NCBI GenBank assembly: GCA_016219875.1
Contig: JACRJZ010000086.1
Location: forward strand, 1-54,183
From: Verrucomicrobiota bacterium
GTDB lineage: Bacteria; Verrucomicrobiota; Verrucomicrobiia; Limisphaerales; JACRJZ01
Reading direction: 5' to 3'
DNA: 54,183 nt
The notes below the pieces were generated by a model. That model searched no databases. It saw only the letters and a list, made by a program, of their open reading frames with translations, and had not been told where the DNA came from. Below are positions 46,774 through 54,183 of this stretch, in pieces. A program made the translations under genes and the position numbers. The number at the start of each line of letters is the position of its first letter. The stretch's first letter is position 1.

Positions 46774-47037
46774 AGCGAAACCTCCTAACGCAGTGGTCGT
46801 GCCACGAAGCGAGCGGGCCACGAAGTGAACGGATTCTCTTGAGAAACATGCGTTTTCAAGGTCGCCCTGGGTTTCAACCTTGTCTTCCCGATCCCGTGGC
46901 CACGAGCCTCCACGGAAAGCCGCGAAAGGTCGTGGGTGAGAACCCGGCAAGACGACGCTCCACTGAGCAGCCGCTTGCATGCTGATTTGTAAGGAAGCCG
47001 GCGTGGCTGCGACGAACCGCTGTTGACAACGATTCCC
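46774..47037. other. Divergent intergenic region, no gene seen
   Basis: These 264 bases separate the divergently transcribed ECF sigma and SMP-30 genes and should hold both promoters. I see no clear ECF-type (GGAAC-like) -35 box or repeat; a gtagcagccga-type element is absent. Confidence 0.4.
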
Positions 47038-48687
47038 ATGCGCAATCCACGACTCCTCGATACTGTATTGCTGACCGTTCTTGCCGCGCCGTTCCTTTCC
47101 ACCATCCGCGCTGAACACGTGCCCCGCATGGTCCTGCCGGATGCAATCGTGGATCTACGCACGACCGACGGACTCGCGCGCGTCAAGGCACAATGGCGCT
47201 ACAGCGACACGCACATCCGCGAGATTGACCACCGCGGCGTTGGCCCTGACCTCAAGGCCGGCGGGCCGCGGAACCGCACCTTCGACTTCACACCCGACGC
47301 CCGCGCCACGCACTTCGATGACTCGAAGTGGGAAGCCATCTCCGCCGACTCGCTGGAGAAGCGACGCGGCCACGGGCGGCTCTCGTTTAACTGGTATCGC
47401 CTCAACGTGACCATCCCAGAGAGAATCGGCCGCTTCGACACGCGCGGCTCGACTGCCGTGTTCGAAATCGTCGTGGATGACTACGCGGAAGTGTGGGTGA
47501 ACGGCCAGGCCTCGTTCGTGCTTGGGCAAAACGGAGGCGCGGTGGCGGCAGGCTGGAACGCGCCCAATCGCGTCATCCTCGCGCGCAAGGCACAACCGGG
47601 CGACAGATTCCAAATCGCCGTCCTTGGCGTCAACGGTCCCATCTCCACTCATCCCGACACCTACATCTGGGTGCGAAGTGCCACGCTGGATTTCTATATG
47701 CCTGGCAAACTCAGCAAAGCGCGCGACGTGAAGCTCGAAGTGGAGCGCAAGGACCCGGCACTCGACGCGATCCTGTCCAGCAGCGCCAGACTGGAAAAGC
47801 TGGCCGACGGCTTCGCGTTCACGGAAGGGCCGGTCTGGGTGAACGATGGCGAGGGCTACCTCCTCTTCAGCGACCCGAACAACAACGTCATCTACCGCAT
47901 GACGCCCGACGGTGATGTGAGCATCTATATGACGAAGTCCGGCTACACCGGCGAAGACATCGGCGAACACGACCAACCGGGCTCCAACGGACTCACGCTC
48001 GACGACCAGGGACGCCTGACGATTTGCCAGCACGGCAATCGGCGCGTCGTGCGCATCGAGAAGAACGGCCTCACCACCGTCCTGGCCGACCACGTCGATG
48101 GCAAGCGTCTCAACTCACCGAACGATCTCGTCTATCGCAGCGATGGCACGCTGTTCTTCACGGACCCGCCATTCGGCCTCCCGAAATTCGCCGACGACTC
48201 GCGTCGTGAACAACCACACTTCGGCGTGTATTCCGTGCGTGATGACAAAACTCAACTCGTCTCCAGAGACTCCACCGGACCAAACGGCCTGGCTTTCTCG
48301 CCGGACGAGAAATTTCTCTACGTCGGCAACTGGGATGAAAAGAAGAAGGTTGTGTTTCGCTATCCTGCAAACCGCGACGGCACGCTTGGCAAAGGCGACC
48401 TGTTCTTCGACATGACCAGCGCACCGGGCGATGACGCGATCGACGGGATCAAAGTGGACCAACTCGGAAACCTCTACGTCAGCGGCCCCGGCGGACTGTG
48501 GATTCTCTCGCCCGAAGGCAAGCATCTGGGCACGCTGTGTGGTCCGGAGCATCCGCACAATCTCGCTTGGGGTGATGCTGACGGGCGCACGCTTTATTTG
48601 GCGGCGCAAACGAGCATCTACCGCCTTCGCCTCAACATCGCTGGCGCCGGGGCCTTGCCCAAGCCGAAGGCGATGGTGAAGAACTGA
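47038..48687 (+). CDS. Exported SMP-30/gluconolactonase-like protein with N-terminal carbohydrate-binding-type domain
   Basis: This 549-residue protein has a signal sequence (LLDTVLLTVLAAPFLSTIRA). Residues ~60-240 form a galactose-binding-like jelly roll (FNWYRLNVTIPERIGRFD, FEIVVDDYAEVWVNGQASFV). Residues ~250-545 form an SMP-30/gluconolactonase beta-propeller: FAFTEGPVWVNDGEGYLLFS (metal Glu), GSNGLTLDDQGRLTICQHGN, LNSPNDLVYRSDGTLFFTDP (metal Asn and Asp), TGPNGLAFSPDEKFLYVGN and DGIKVDQLGNLYVS. It probably hydrolyses an aldonolactone outside the cytoplasm, which would fit after the GMC oxidoreductase or glucose-type SDR. ATG 47038 was preferred over TTG 47023. Confidence 0.88.
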   Translation: MRNPRLLDTVLLTVLAAPFLSTIRAEHVPRMVLPDAIVDLRTTDGLARVKAQWRYSDTHIREIDHRGVGPDLKAGGPRNRTFDFTPDARATHFDDSKWEAISADSLEKRRGHGRLSFNWYRLNVTIPERIGRFDTRGSTAVFEIVVDDYAEVWVNGQASFVLGQNGGAVAAGWNAPNRVILARKAQPGDRFQIAVLGVNGPISTHPDTYIWVRSATLDFYMPGKLSKARDVKLEVERKDPALDAILSSSARLEKLADGFAFTEGPVWVNDGEGYLLFSDPNNNVIYRMTPDGDVSIYMTKSGYTGEDIGEHDQPGSNGLTLDDQGRLTICQHGNRRVVRIEKNGLTTVLADHVDGKRLNSPNDLVYRSDGTLFFTDPPFGLPKFADDSRREQPHFGVYSVRDDKTQLVSRDSTGPNGLAFSPDEKFLYVGNWDEKKKVVFRYPANRDGTLGKGDLFFDMTSAPGDDAIDGIKVDQLGNLYVSGPGGLWILSPEGKHLGTLCGPEHPHNLAWGDADGRTLYLAAQTSIYRLRLNIAGAGALPKPKAMVKN

Positions 48688-48736
48688 GCACCTCAGGTCG
48701 TGTAAGGTTTCCCACGCGATTGCGACCAAAGAACGT

Positions 48737-49189
48737 ATGAAACGACTGTTGCTCCTGGCTACGATGCTGGCGCTGGTGTCACCCGCGTTGGGCGAAAGCA
48801 AGACTCTGCTCAACGTGGACAAGGCCGGCCTGGCGCTTCAAGGCTACGACCCGGTCGGCTTTGCCACGGAGAACAAGCCAGTCAAGGGCAAACCGGAGTT
48901 CAAGAGCGTTCGCCAAGGCGCGACCTACCACTTTGCCTCGGCGGAGAACAAGGCGCTCTTCGACAACGACCCTGCGAAGTATGAACCGGCATTTGGCGGT
49001 TTCTGCGCCTACGGTGTGTCGCGCAACAAGCTCGTGGGTGTCGATGTGGATGCCTTCCAGATCGTGGAGGGCCGTTTGCTGCTCCAATACAGCAAGGGCG
49101 TGCGGGACGATTTCAACAAGGACGCGCGAGGGAATCTGGCGAAGGCGAATCAGAACTGGCCGGGCTTGGTGGACAAGAAAGGAAGATGA
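48737..49189 (+). CDS. Exported single-YHS-domain protein
   Basis: This 150-residue protein has a signal peptide (KRLLLLATMLALVSPALG) and one YHS module: LALQGYDPVGFATENKPVKG, TYHFASAENKALF, KYEPAFGGFCAYGVSRNKLV and the family tail ANQNWPGLV. It is a paralogue of each half of the double-YHS protein at 41481 and probably binds the same metal. It lies 49 bp after the gluconolactonase gene and 46 bp before a DoxX-like gene, suggesting one operon from 47038 to 50197. Confidence 0.86.
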   Translation: MKRLLLLATMLALVSPALGESKTLLNVDKAGLALQGYDPVGFATENKPVKGKPEFKSVRQGATYHFASAENKALFDNDPAKYEPAFGGFCAYGVSRNKLVGVDVDAFQIVEGRLLLQYSKGVRDDFNKDARGNLAKANQNWPGLVDKKGR

Positions 49190-49235
49190 GTCTGTCAGCC
49201 TTGCTTGCTCCCAATCACGACACACGGATGTTTGT

Positions 49236-49652
49236 ATGAACTCACTCTCGAAACCACAGCGTGTATTCAGTTGGATTTGCCGCCTGGCAGCCGCGGGCAT
49301 TCTGCTGCAAACACTCTTCTTCAAATTCACCGGCGCGGAGGAGTCGGTCTATATCTTCACCAAGGTGGGCATGGAGCCGTGGGGCCGATACGGCTCCGGC
49401 GTCGCGGAGTTGATTGCAGCGGGGCTCTTGTTGACGCCCCGGATGGCGTGGGCTGGCGCGCTGCTTTCTCTTGGGGTCATGGCCGGCGCCCTCCTGGCGC
49501 ATCTCACTCTGCTGGGCGTCGAGGTCAAAGGGGACGGTGGTTTGCTCTTCGTCCTGGCCCAGTTGGTGTGCGCCTGCAGTCTCGTCGCGGCATTCCTTCA
49601 TCGCAGCGAAATCCCGATTGTCTGTCGCCTGTTTCAACCGCACCACGCATGA
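49236..49652 (+). CDS. DoxX-like membrane protein
   Basis: This 138-residue protein has four hydrophobic helices (FSWICRLAAAGILLQTLFFK, AELIAAGLLLTPRMAWAGAL, LSLGVMAGALLAHLTLLGV, LLFVLAQLVCACSLVAAFL). The FKFTGAEES motif after helix 1 and overall layout fit the DoxX/MauE family, which is often linked to thiol or oxidative-stress handling. ATG 49236 begins MNSLSKPQRVFSWIC. Its stop overlaps the DinB gene start (ATGA, 49649-49652). Confidence 0.8.
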   Translation: MNSLSKPQRVFSWICRLAAAGILLQTLFFKFTGAEESVYIFTKVGMEPWGRYGSGVAELIAAGLLLTPRMAWAGALLSLGVMAGALLAHLTLLGVEVKGDGGLLFVLAQLVCACSLVAAFLHRSEIPIVCRLFQPHHA

Positions 49653-50197
49653 ATCCCATATCTGCCGACGGGCGCCGGGTCCTAATCGAGTCAGTCATCG
49701 AGACGCTCAACCAGGGGGAAGCGCTGTTGAGTGAAATCACCGATGACATTTACGTTCGCAAACTCGCCGCCGCGTTCAACGCGTCCATCGGCGGCCACTA
49801 CCGGCATTGCCTCGACCATTTCCGCAGCCTGCTGAACGCGGCTGCCGCGGGTGATTTGAACTACGACGACCGCGAGCGTGGGACGCTCATTGAGAACGAT
49901 CGCTTCGCCTCGCTCAATGCGACGCGCGCGCTGCGTGACGGCTACCGTGATCTCGCGGACCCCTGCCTGGACCGCCACCTGAAGGTGACGTGCAAGACCA
50001 GTTACGACGCCAACGGCTCGCAGTCTTCGCCGTCCACCGTGGGCCGGGAAATCATGTATGTGGTGGCGCACGCGGTGCATCACTATGCCCTCATCGGCAC
50101 GATGTGTGGAATGCAGGGCGTCGCGACGCCCGCCAGCTTCGGTGTCGCTCCGTCCACGGTGAAACACCAAGCCGAACTCGGCAACGTCAAGACCTGA
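49649..50197 (+). CDS. DinB-family protein
   Basis: This 182-residue helical-bundle protein has candidate metal-binding histidines in SIGGHYRHCLDHFRSLL and VVAHAVHHYALIGTM, as in the DinB/YfiT superfamily. Such proteins act as thiol-dependent S-transferases or have unknown metal-dependent roles. It is coupled by a four-base overlap to the DoxX-like gene, and 27 bp separate it from the DedA fusion gene. The context of DoxX and redox genes supports a thiol-linked detoxification role (inference). Confidence 0.82.
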   Translation: MNPISADGRRVLIESVIETLNQGEALLSEITDDIYVRKLAAAFNASIGGHYRHCLDHFRSLLNAAAAGDLNYDDRERGTLIENDRFASLNATRALRDGYRDLADPCLDRHLKVTCKTSYDANGSQSSPSTVGREIMYVVAHAVHHYALIGTMCGMQGVATPASFGVAPSTVKHQAELGNVKT

Positions 50198-50224
50198 TAG
50201 TTGCCACCGGGCTGGCTCCGTTTT

Positions 50225-51880
50225 ATGTCCACCGGAATCCTGACGAGCTTCCCCGCCGGCTTCGATAGCTGGCCACCGCTGGCCCAGGGCTTCACCCTGT
50301 TCTTCTCGACCTTCGTGCTAGAGGATCTCGCAGCCGTCGGCGCCGGATTGCTCCTTGCCACAGGAGCGCTGAGTTGGCCGACGGCGTTCTGGGCCTGCTT
50401 TCTAGGTATCTGGATTGGCGACGCCGGTCTCTACGCTCTGGCGCGGTCCGTTGGGCGGCCGTGGTTTGAGCGGCTTTCGCGGCGGCGGTTCGCCAACCGC
50501 GTCGAACAAAGCGAGCGATGGTTGGCGCAGCGAGGGAATTCCATCCTGATCTTCAGCCGGCTCTTGCCAGGCGCGCGTCTGCCGACCTATCTGGCGGCTG
50601 GCTTTCTGCGTCTGCCGCTCAGCCGATTCCTTGCCATTACGGGCGCGGCCTCGTTGGTTTGGACTGCGCTTGTGTTGGTGTTGACGGGTGTTGCCGGCCT
50701 GCGATTGCTGGGTTGGCTGGGTGCCTTTCAGACCAGCGCCTGGACGATTCTGCCCGGCGTTGTCCTGACACTCGCGTTGCTGCACTTCGTGAAGAAGATC
50801 GCGCGGCCGGCCAACTGGACTCGCCTGCGCGCCTGGGTGGGGCGATGGCGACGTTGGGAGTTCTGGCCGGCGTGGCTGTTCTATCCGCCGGTAGCGATTT
50901 ACTGTTTGTGGCTCGCCGTAAAGTACCGCGGACTCACGTTGCCCGCCGCCGCCAACCCCGGCATCTTCAACGGCGGTATCGTCGGCGAATCCAAGATGGC
51001 CACGCTACGCGAATTGATGGCCACCAGCCCGGAGTTCACGGCGGAGGCAGAGTTGCTCACGGGGGCGGTGCCAGAGGAACGGCTGGCCGCGCTTCGAGAA
51101 ATTTGTCGGCGCAGGCAGATTGCCTATCCGTTCATTTTGAAACCCGATGTCGGCCAGCGGGGCGTGGGGATCAAGCTGGTCCGCAGCGAGGATCAGGCGC
51201 TCGCTTACTTGAAACAGACAGATGCTCCGCTGATTGTGCAACGGTACGCAGAGGGGCCGCACGAGGCTGGCGTCCTCTACTATCGCTTTCCCGACGAACC
51301 GCACGGAAACATCTTCGCGATCACCGAGAAGGTCTTTCCCATCCTCACCGGGGACGGCCACTCCAGCATCAGAGAACTGGTTTGGAGCGACCCGCGCGCC
51401 CGGTTCATGGCTGCCAAGTATCTCGGTCGCCTGAACGGGCGGGAAGATGCCGTGTTGTCGGTGGGCGCAAGCCTCAAGCTCGTCGAAGCCGGCAACCACG
51501 CGCAGGGCTGCATTTTCCGCGACGGGATGCATCTCTGCACTCCCGCGTTGGCCGGGCGCATCGACGCGATTTCGCAGAAGCTGCCCGGCTTCTTCATCGG
51601 CCGCTACGATTTGCGTTACGCGGCGGAGGATGACCTGCGCGCGGGGAAGAACTTCCAAATCATCGAACTGAACGGCGCCGCTTCCGAGGCGACGAGCATC
51701 TACGACGCACGCAATTCGCTCTTCGCCGCATACCGCACACTATTTCGCCAATGGGACTTGGTCTTCGCCATCGGCGCTGCCAACCGCTCGCGGGGCTGCG
51801 TGGCAACGAAGCTCGCTGTCGTGTGGCGTCAGTGGCGCGACTATTTGAGCTTGGCCGCCACTTACCCGACGGCAGACTGA
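50225..51880 (+). CDS. DedA-type membrane protein fused to an ATP-grasp-like domain
   Basis: This 551-residue protein is a rare fusion. Residues 1-~215 are a DedA/SNARE-associated membrane domain: FVLEDLAAVGAGLLLATGAL, WIGDAGLYALARSVGR, ILIFSRLLPGARLPTYLAAG FLRL (the GARLPTY-type motif). A membrane-embedded linker (FWPAWLFYPPVAIYCLWLAV) leads to residues ~250-540, an ATP-grasp-like cytosolic domain: YPFILKPDVGQRGVGIKLVR, APLIVQRYAEGPHEAGVLYY, and a metal-site region NFQIIELNGAASEATSIYDA. It may ligate or transfer a small group to a lipid or peptide precursor carried by the DedA part (inference). ATG 50225 was preferred over TTG 50201 because it gives a compact N-terminus. Confidence 0.85.
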   Translation: MSTGILTSFPAGFDSWPPLAQGFTLFFSTFVLEDLAAVGAGLLLATGALSWPTAFWACFLGIWIGDAGLYALARSVGRPWFERLSRRRFANRVEQSERWLAQRGNSILIFSRLLPGARLPTYLAAGFLRLPLSRFLAITGAASLVWTALVLVLTGVAGLRLLGWLGAFQTSAWTILPGVVLTLALLHFVKKIARPANWTRLRAWVGRWRRWEFWPAWLFYPPVAIYCLWLAVKYRGLTLPAAANPGIFNGGIVGESKMATLRELMATSPEFTAEAELLTGAVPEERLAALREICRRRQIAYPFILKPDVGQRGVGIKLVRSEDQALAYLKQTDAPLIVQRYAEGPHEAGVLYYRFPDEPHGNIFAITEKVFPILTGDGHSSIRELVWSDPRARFMAAKYLGRLNGREDAVLSVGASLKLVEAGNHAQGCIFRDGMHLCTPALAGRIDAISQKLPGFFIGRYDLRYAAEDDLRAGKNFQIIELNGAASEATSIYDARNSLFAAYRTLFRQWDLVFAIGAANRSRGCVATKLAVVWRQWRDYLSLAATYPTAD

Positions 51881-51891
51881 ACGGTGCAGTC

Positions 51892-52764
51892 ATGTGTACC
51901 GTGACTTTCATTCCGCGGCGGACGGGCTACCACCTGGCCATGAACCGCGACGAGAAACTGACGCGGGTCGCCGCGCTGCCTCCGAAAAAGCACCGTGTCG
52001 GCGACCGCGTCGTGATTTTCCCTTCGGAGCCAGGAGGTGGATCATGGATTGCCCTAAACGACAGCGGCGCTTGTCTGGCCTTGATCAACTGGTACTCCGC
52101 AGCCCGACGAGTAAGTACAGTGGCCTTCAGCCGGGGCCGGGTGGTAAAAGCAGTCAGTTCGGCCAGCTCGCCCGGTTCGGTGGAAAGCGCGCTGACTAGG
52201 GAGCCGCTGGCCCGCATGAGTCCTTTTCGACTCGTCGGCCTGTTCCCCGCAACGCACGAGATTGTGGAGTGGCGTTGGGACTTAAAAGCCCTCCGACGCA
52301 GGAATCATCGCTGGAAAGCGCAGCAGTGGATTTCATCCGGATTCGACGAGCCGGCTGCCCAGCGAATCAGAAGCCGGACGTTTCGGCGGGCCATGAGGCA
52401 GCGCACGGCTGGAAAGCTGGACTGGTTGCGCCGCCTGCATCGGTCTCACGCACCGGACGCCGGTCCGTTCTCGACCTGCATGCATCGAGCCGACGCCGCG
52501 ACGGTCAGTTATACGGAAGTCAGCGTGTTTTCCAAAAGAGCCAGGATGCATTATCAACCCGGCATCGCATGTCAGACTTCAGCCCGCGCAGGCCGTCAAG
52601 TCTTGCTGAGATTGAGCAAGCCAGTTGGGGGACGGGCGAGCCAGGACGGTTGCAGCCAAGAAGGAAAACCCGGCCACGCGGACCAGTTTTTGGGTGCATC
52701 AAGCGGCACGCATCAAATTCAAACGGGTGTCCCATGCGACTCCTCGCCGGTCAAAAGGATTTAG
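51892..52764 (+). CDS. TANGO2/NRDE-family protein
   Basis: This ~290-residue protein begins with the invariant family start MCTVTFIPRRTGYHLAMNRD, followed by the NRDE motif (MNRDEKLTR), and later IFPSEPGGGSWIALNDSGAC, INWYSAARRV, LVGLFPATHEIVEWRWD, ISSGFDEPAAQRIRSRTF and TCMHRADAATVSYTEVSV. The N-terminal Cys would be the nucleophile after Met removal. Family members act in haem or lipid trafficking. The last ~40 residues (after about LLRLSKPVGG) do not match the family and run to the edge of the T4CP fragment, so the original 3' end was probably replaced. It starts 11 bp after the DedA fusion. Confidence 0.85.
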   Translation: MCTVTFIPRRTGYHLAMNRDEKLTRVAALPPKKHRVGDRVVIFPSEPGGGSWIALNDSGACLALINWYSAARRVSTVAFSRGRVVKAVSSASSPGSVESALTREPLARMSPFRLVGLFPATHEIVEWRWDLKALRRRNHRWKAQQWISSGFDEPAAQRIRSRTFRRAMRQRTAGKLDWLRRLHRSHAPDAGPFSTCMHRADAATVSYTEVSVFSKRARMHYQPGIACQTSARAGRQVLLRLSKPVGGRASQDGCSQEGKPGHADQFLGASSGTHQIQTGVPCDSSPVKRI

Positions 52765-53181
52765 GATGTGGGCTGGGCAGTGGAGGTTCAGCCCGCCAAG
52801 CACCGAGTCCATGGTGCCCTTGGCGTCATAGATAACTGCGCGGTGGTTGAAACCCAGACCAATGGGGTTCAGTGCGGACTGCATGAGGAGCCGGAGAGTA
52901 ACCGTCTTTCCGCTGCCGACGCCGTCCGTATCGAGAAAGTGCGCCGGGGTGTCAGAAAAGGGCAGTGGGTCCATGCCCCAAAGAAAGGTGAGTTTCTCCG
53001 GGTCGATCCGTTCCCCTGCGGCGGTGGAGGCTGATTTGCGGCAACCATGACAACTGTCGGTTTCTGGAGGCAAAGCATGCCCGAACACGAAAGGACGCTC
53101 AACCTGGAAATGCTCGCAGGAGTGGTGAGTTTTTGCTGTAAACAGTGCTCCATACCGGTGGCTCAAGCGGATGACCAACAT
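52732..53181 (-). pseudogene. Second type IV coupling protein fragment (with Walker A)
   Basis: Reading from 53181, MLVIRLSHRYGALFTAKTHH leads to FLWGMDPLPFSDTPAHFL, a damaged Walker A (DTDGVGSGKTVTLRLLMQSA), NPIGLGFNHRAVIYDAKGTM, NLHCPAHILNPFDRRGVAWD, and then breaks into unrelated sequence at about 52731. It keeps the P-loop that the copy at 7554-8813 lost, but lacks everything after AWD. The shared ~150 bp are strongly similar but not identical, and both copies carry AKGTM where coupling proteins usually have AKGDM. The orientation is opposite to the first copy. Confidence 0.72.
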
Positions 53182-53200
53182 TGTGGTCGTATTTGTTGTT

Positions 53201-53230
53201 TTCGAGACGAAGGCGGCGAAGAAGTAGGAC
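53201..53230. repeat. Left flanking direct repeat of the small TA module
   Basis: Thirty bases (ttcgagacgaaggcggcg, then aagaagtaggac) match 54002-54031 at 28 of 30 positions. Both copies can be read as the same C-terminal codons FE(T/A)KAAKK followed by TAG. Confidence 0.7.
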
Positions 53231-53296
53231 AGCGCGTCCCGCCTGTCTTGCTCTGGTGAGTTGACCTCCGCTCAGACCAGAGGCAGCCTGTCTCGC

Positions 53297-53464
53297 GTGA
53301 AAGCAAAGAAAGAGCAAGCTCAGAAGCCCACGGCGGGCACTGCGGTGGGCGCCAAATACCGCGCCCGGTGCAACCAACTCGGCGACACTGAACGCGAGAA
53401 GTTGGGCGACGAATTCCTGAAGCTCTATTATGGACGCCCCGTCCAGGCCGCTCGTCGCCGTTGA
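53297..53464 (+). CDS. Small antitoxin-like protein upstream of PIN toxin
   Basis: This ~55-residue protein starts at GTG 53297 (VKAKKEQAQKPTAGTAVGAK) and continues YRARCNQLGDTEREKLGDEF, ending LYYGRPVQAARRR. It is highly charged and probably helical; no classical HTH or RHH is visible. It overlaps the start of the PIN gene by 35 bases, the arrangement of an antitoxin with its toxin. The frame is open from 53261, but upstream sequence is repeat-derived, so the GTG is preferred. It is too short and ordinary to name a family. Confidence 0.6.
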   Translation: MKAKKEQAQKPTAGTAVGAKYRARCNQLGDTEREKLGDEFLKLYYGRPVQAARRR

Positions 53465-53942
53465 CGCGAACGTGCTGATGGACTTGGGCGCGGAGTCTGA
53501 CACCGTCATTGACGCCATCGAAACCATCCGCGCCCGCCTCACTTCGCCTCGGCTGGTTATTCCGCCCACTCCGCAGCACGAACTCGCCCACATTGCCCGC
53601 TACGCCGACACCACCGAGGAACGCGACCGGGCCTTGACCGGCATCACCGCCGCGCGACGATGGCGCATTGTCCCCATCAACCTGATGCCGGTGGGCCACG
53701 GCATCGTCGAGCGGATTGGTAAACGGCTGCGCAGCGCGGGTCTGCTGCCAGCCGCGGAGATCAACGATTCTTTCTTGCTCGCCGAAACCGCGTGGTTGGA
53801 CGGGCGCTTGCTGCTCTCCAGCGATGAGCACCTGCGCGGCATGGACCACCGTCAACTCGGCTTGGTCTTGCAGGAATTCGATCTCTCCGTCCCTGTCATC
53901 ACCACGCCCGGCGAAGCGGTGAAGAAGTTCTTCCAGCGGTAG
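53430..53942 (+). CDS. PIN-domain toxin
   Basis: This 170-residue PIN-domain nuclease shows the acidic site: Asp in LVAVDANVLMDLG, Glu in PPTPQHELAHIA, and Asp residues in EINDSFLLAETAWL and LLLSSDEHLRGMD. It would cleave RNA when released from the small protein encoded by the overlapping upstream gene. The module sits between 30-bp direct repeats and next to a T4CP fragment, suggesting it was carried by the same mobile element. It differs in sequence from both other PIN proteins in the window (16533-16961 and 18490-18987). Confidence 0.85.
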   Translation: MDAPSRPLVAVDANVLMDLGAESDTVIDAIETIRARLTSPRLVIPPTPQHELAHIARYADTTEERDRALTGITAARRWRIVPINLMPVGHGIVERIGKRLRSAGLLPAAEINDSFLLAETAWLDGRLLLSSDEHLRGMDHRQLGLVLQEFDLSVPVITTPGEAVKKFFQR

Positions 53943-54001
53943 CCAGCGAAGTCGCCGACCACAGCCGAGTGACGGTGGAGTTCAAGAAAGGTGAACTAGC
54001 C

Positions 54002-54031
54002 TTCGAGGCGAAAGCGGCGAAGAAGTAGGAC
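54002..54031. repeat. Right flanking direct repeat of the small TA module
   Basis: This copy (ttcgaggcgaaagcggcg, then aagaagtaggac) is the 3' end of a short open stretch from 53945 reading SEVADHSRVTVEFKKGELAF and then EAKAAKK before TAG, which looks like the tail of a lost gene. Confidence 0.7.
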
Positions 54032-54034
54032 GGG

Positions 54035-54183
54035 GCGTTCCGACTGCGGCGTTCCGACTGTCTGGCGTTCCGACTGTCTGGCGTTCCGACTGTCTGGCGT
54101 TCCGACTGTCTGGCGTTCCGACTGTCTGGCGTTCCGACTGTCTGGCGTTCCGACTGTCTGGCGTTCCGACTGTCTGGCGTTCC
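54035..54183. repeat. 16-bp tandem repeat array
   Basis: From 54049 the unit gcgttccgactgtctg repeats without a mismatch for eight full copies and part of a ninth, and continues past the window end. A shortened, variant unit (gcgttccgactgcg) starts at 54035. The perfect identity suggests recent expansion. It follows directly after the right 30-bp repeat. Confidence 0.95.

Noticed and set aside
54049..54183. Tandem repeat as a CRISPR array
   Set aside because: Units of 16 bp are contiguous and identical with no spacers.

Overview
The window looks like a high-GC Verrucomicrobiota-type chromosome, most likely from the Limisphaerales/Pedosphaera group. This is an inference from gene content (YHS proteins, MGH1-type glucosidase, Rieske/ferric-reductase fusion, ornithine-lipid genes) and from dispersed palindromic repeats beginning gtagcagccga and gtagcgccgac. 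No rRNA, tRNA or CRISPR array was seen.

Region 1 (1-8.8 kb) is the eroded edge of a conjugative/integrative element. It holds the 3' part of a large plasmid/ICE-type SNF2 helicase, two small element-associated proteins, a repeat- and hairpin-rich non-coding block, a complete tyrosine recombinase that overlaps a second, frameshifted and truncated recombinase (possibly a recombinase-in-trio remnant), and a broken type IV coupling protein (T4CP).

Region 2 (9-24.2 kb) is a defence island that resembles DISARM but is not canonical. A DrmD-like SNF2 ATPase overlaps a large N6-adenine methyltransferase gene that is frameshifted at its SAM motif. An inverted ParD/PIN toxin-antitoxin pair follows, then an XRE-ImmA/IrrE regulator, a PIN protein and a 1717-residue DEAD helicase. 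The helicase also carries zinc ribbons, a DUF1998-like domain and a C-terminal Vsr/DUF559-like nuclease domain. The last three genes are packed as one operon. This is the best candidate for an undescribed system.

Region 3 (24.4-26.4 kb, minus strand) has ornithine-lipid acyltransferases OlsB and OlsA preceded by a small zinc-finger protein.

Region 4 (26.6-52.8 kb) is a dense carbohydrate, redox and envelope-stress block. It contains a glucose-dehydrogenase-like SDR, a glycogen debranching enzyme, a GH63-like glucosidase, an aquaporin, DM13 and GMC oxidoreductase, an MsrB-MsrA fusion, a second SDR, a Rieske/ferric-reductase module with three partner proteins of unknown function, a VOC protein, two YHS proteins (three YHS domains), a HbpS/GlcG protein, a sigma-54 activator, an ECF sigma-STAS pair, a gluconolactonase-like protein, DoxX, DinB, a DedA/ATP-grasp fusion and a TANGO2 protein. 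Debranching, glucose oxidation and lactone hydrolysis could form one route (inference). The regulators in the middle suggest control by stress signals.

Region 5 (52.7-54.2 kb) has a second T4CP fragment, in inverted orientation to the first, then a small antitoxin-like gene overlapping a PIN toxin. The pair is flanked by near-identical 30-bp repeats and is followed by a 16-bp tandem repeat that runs off the window.
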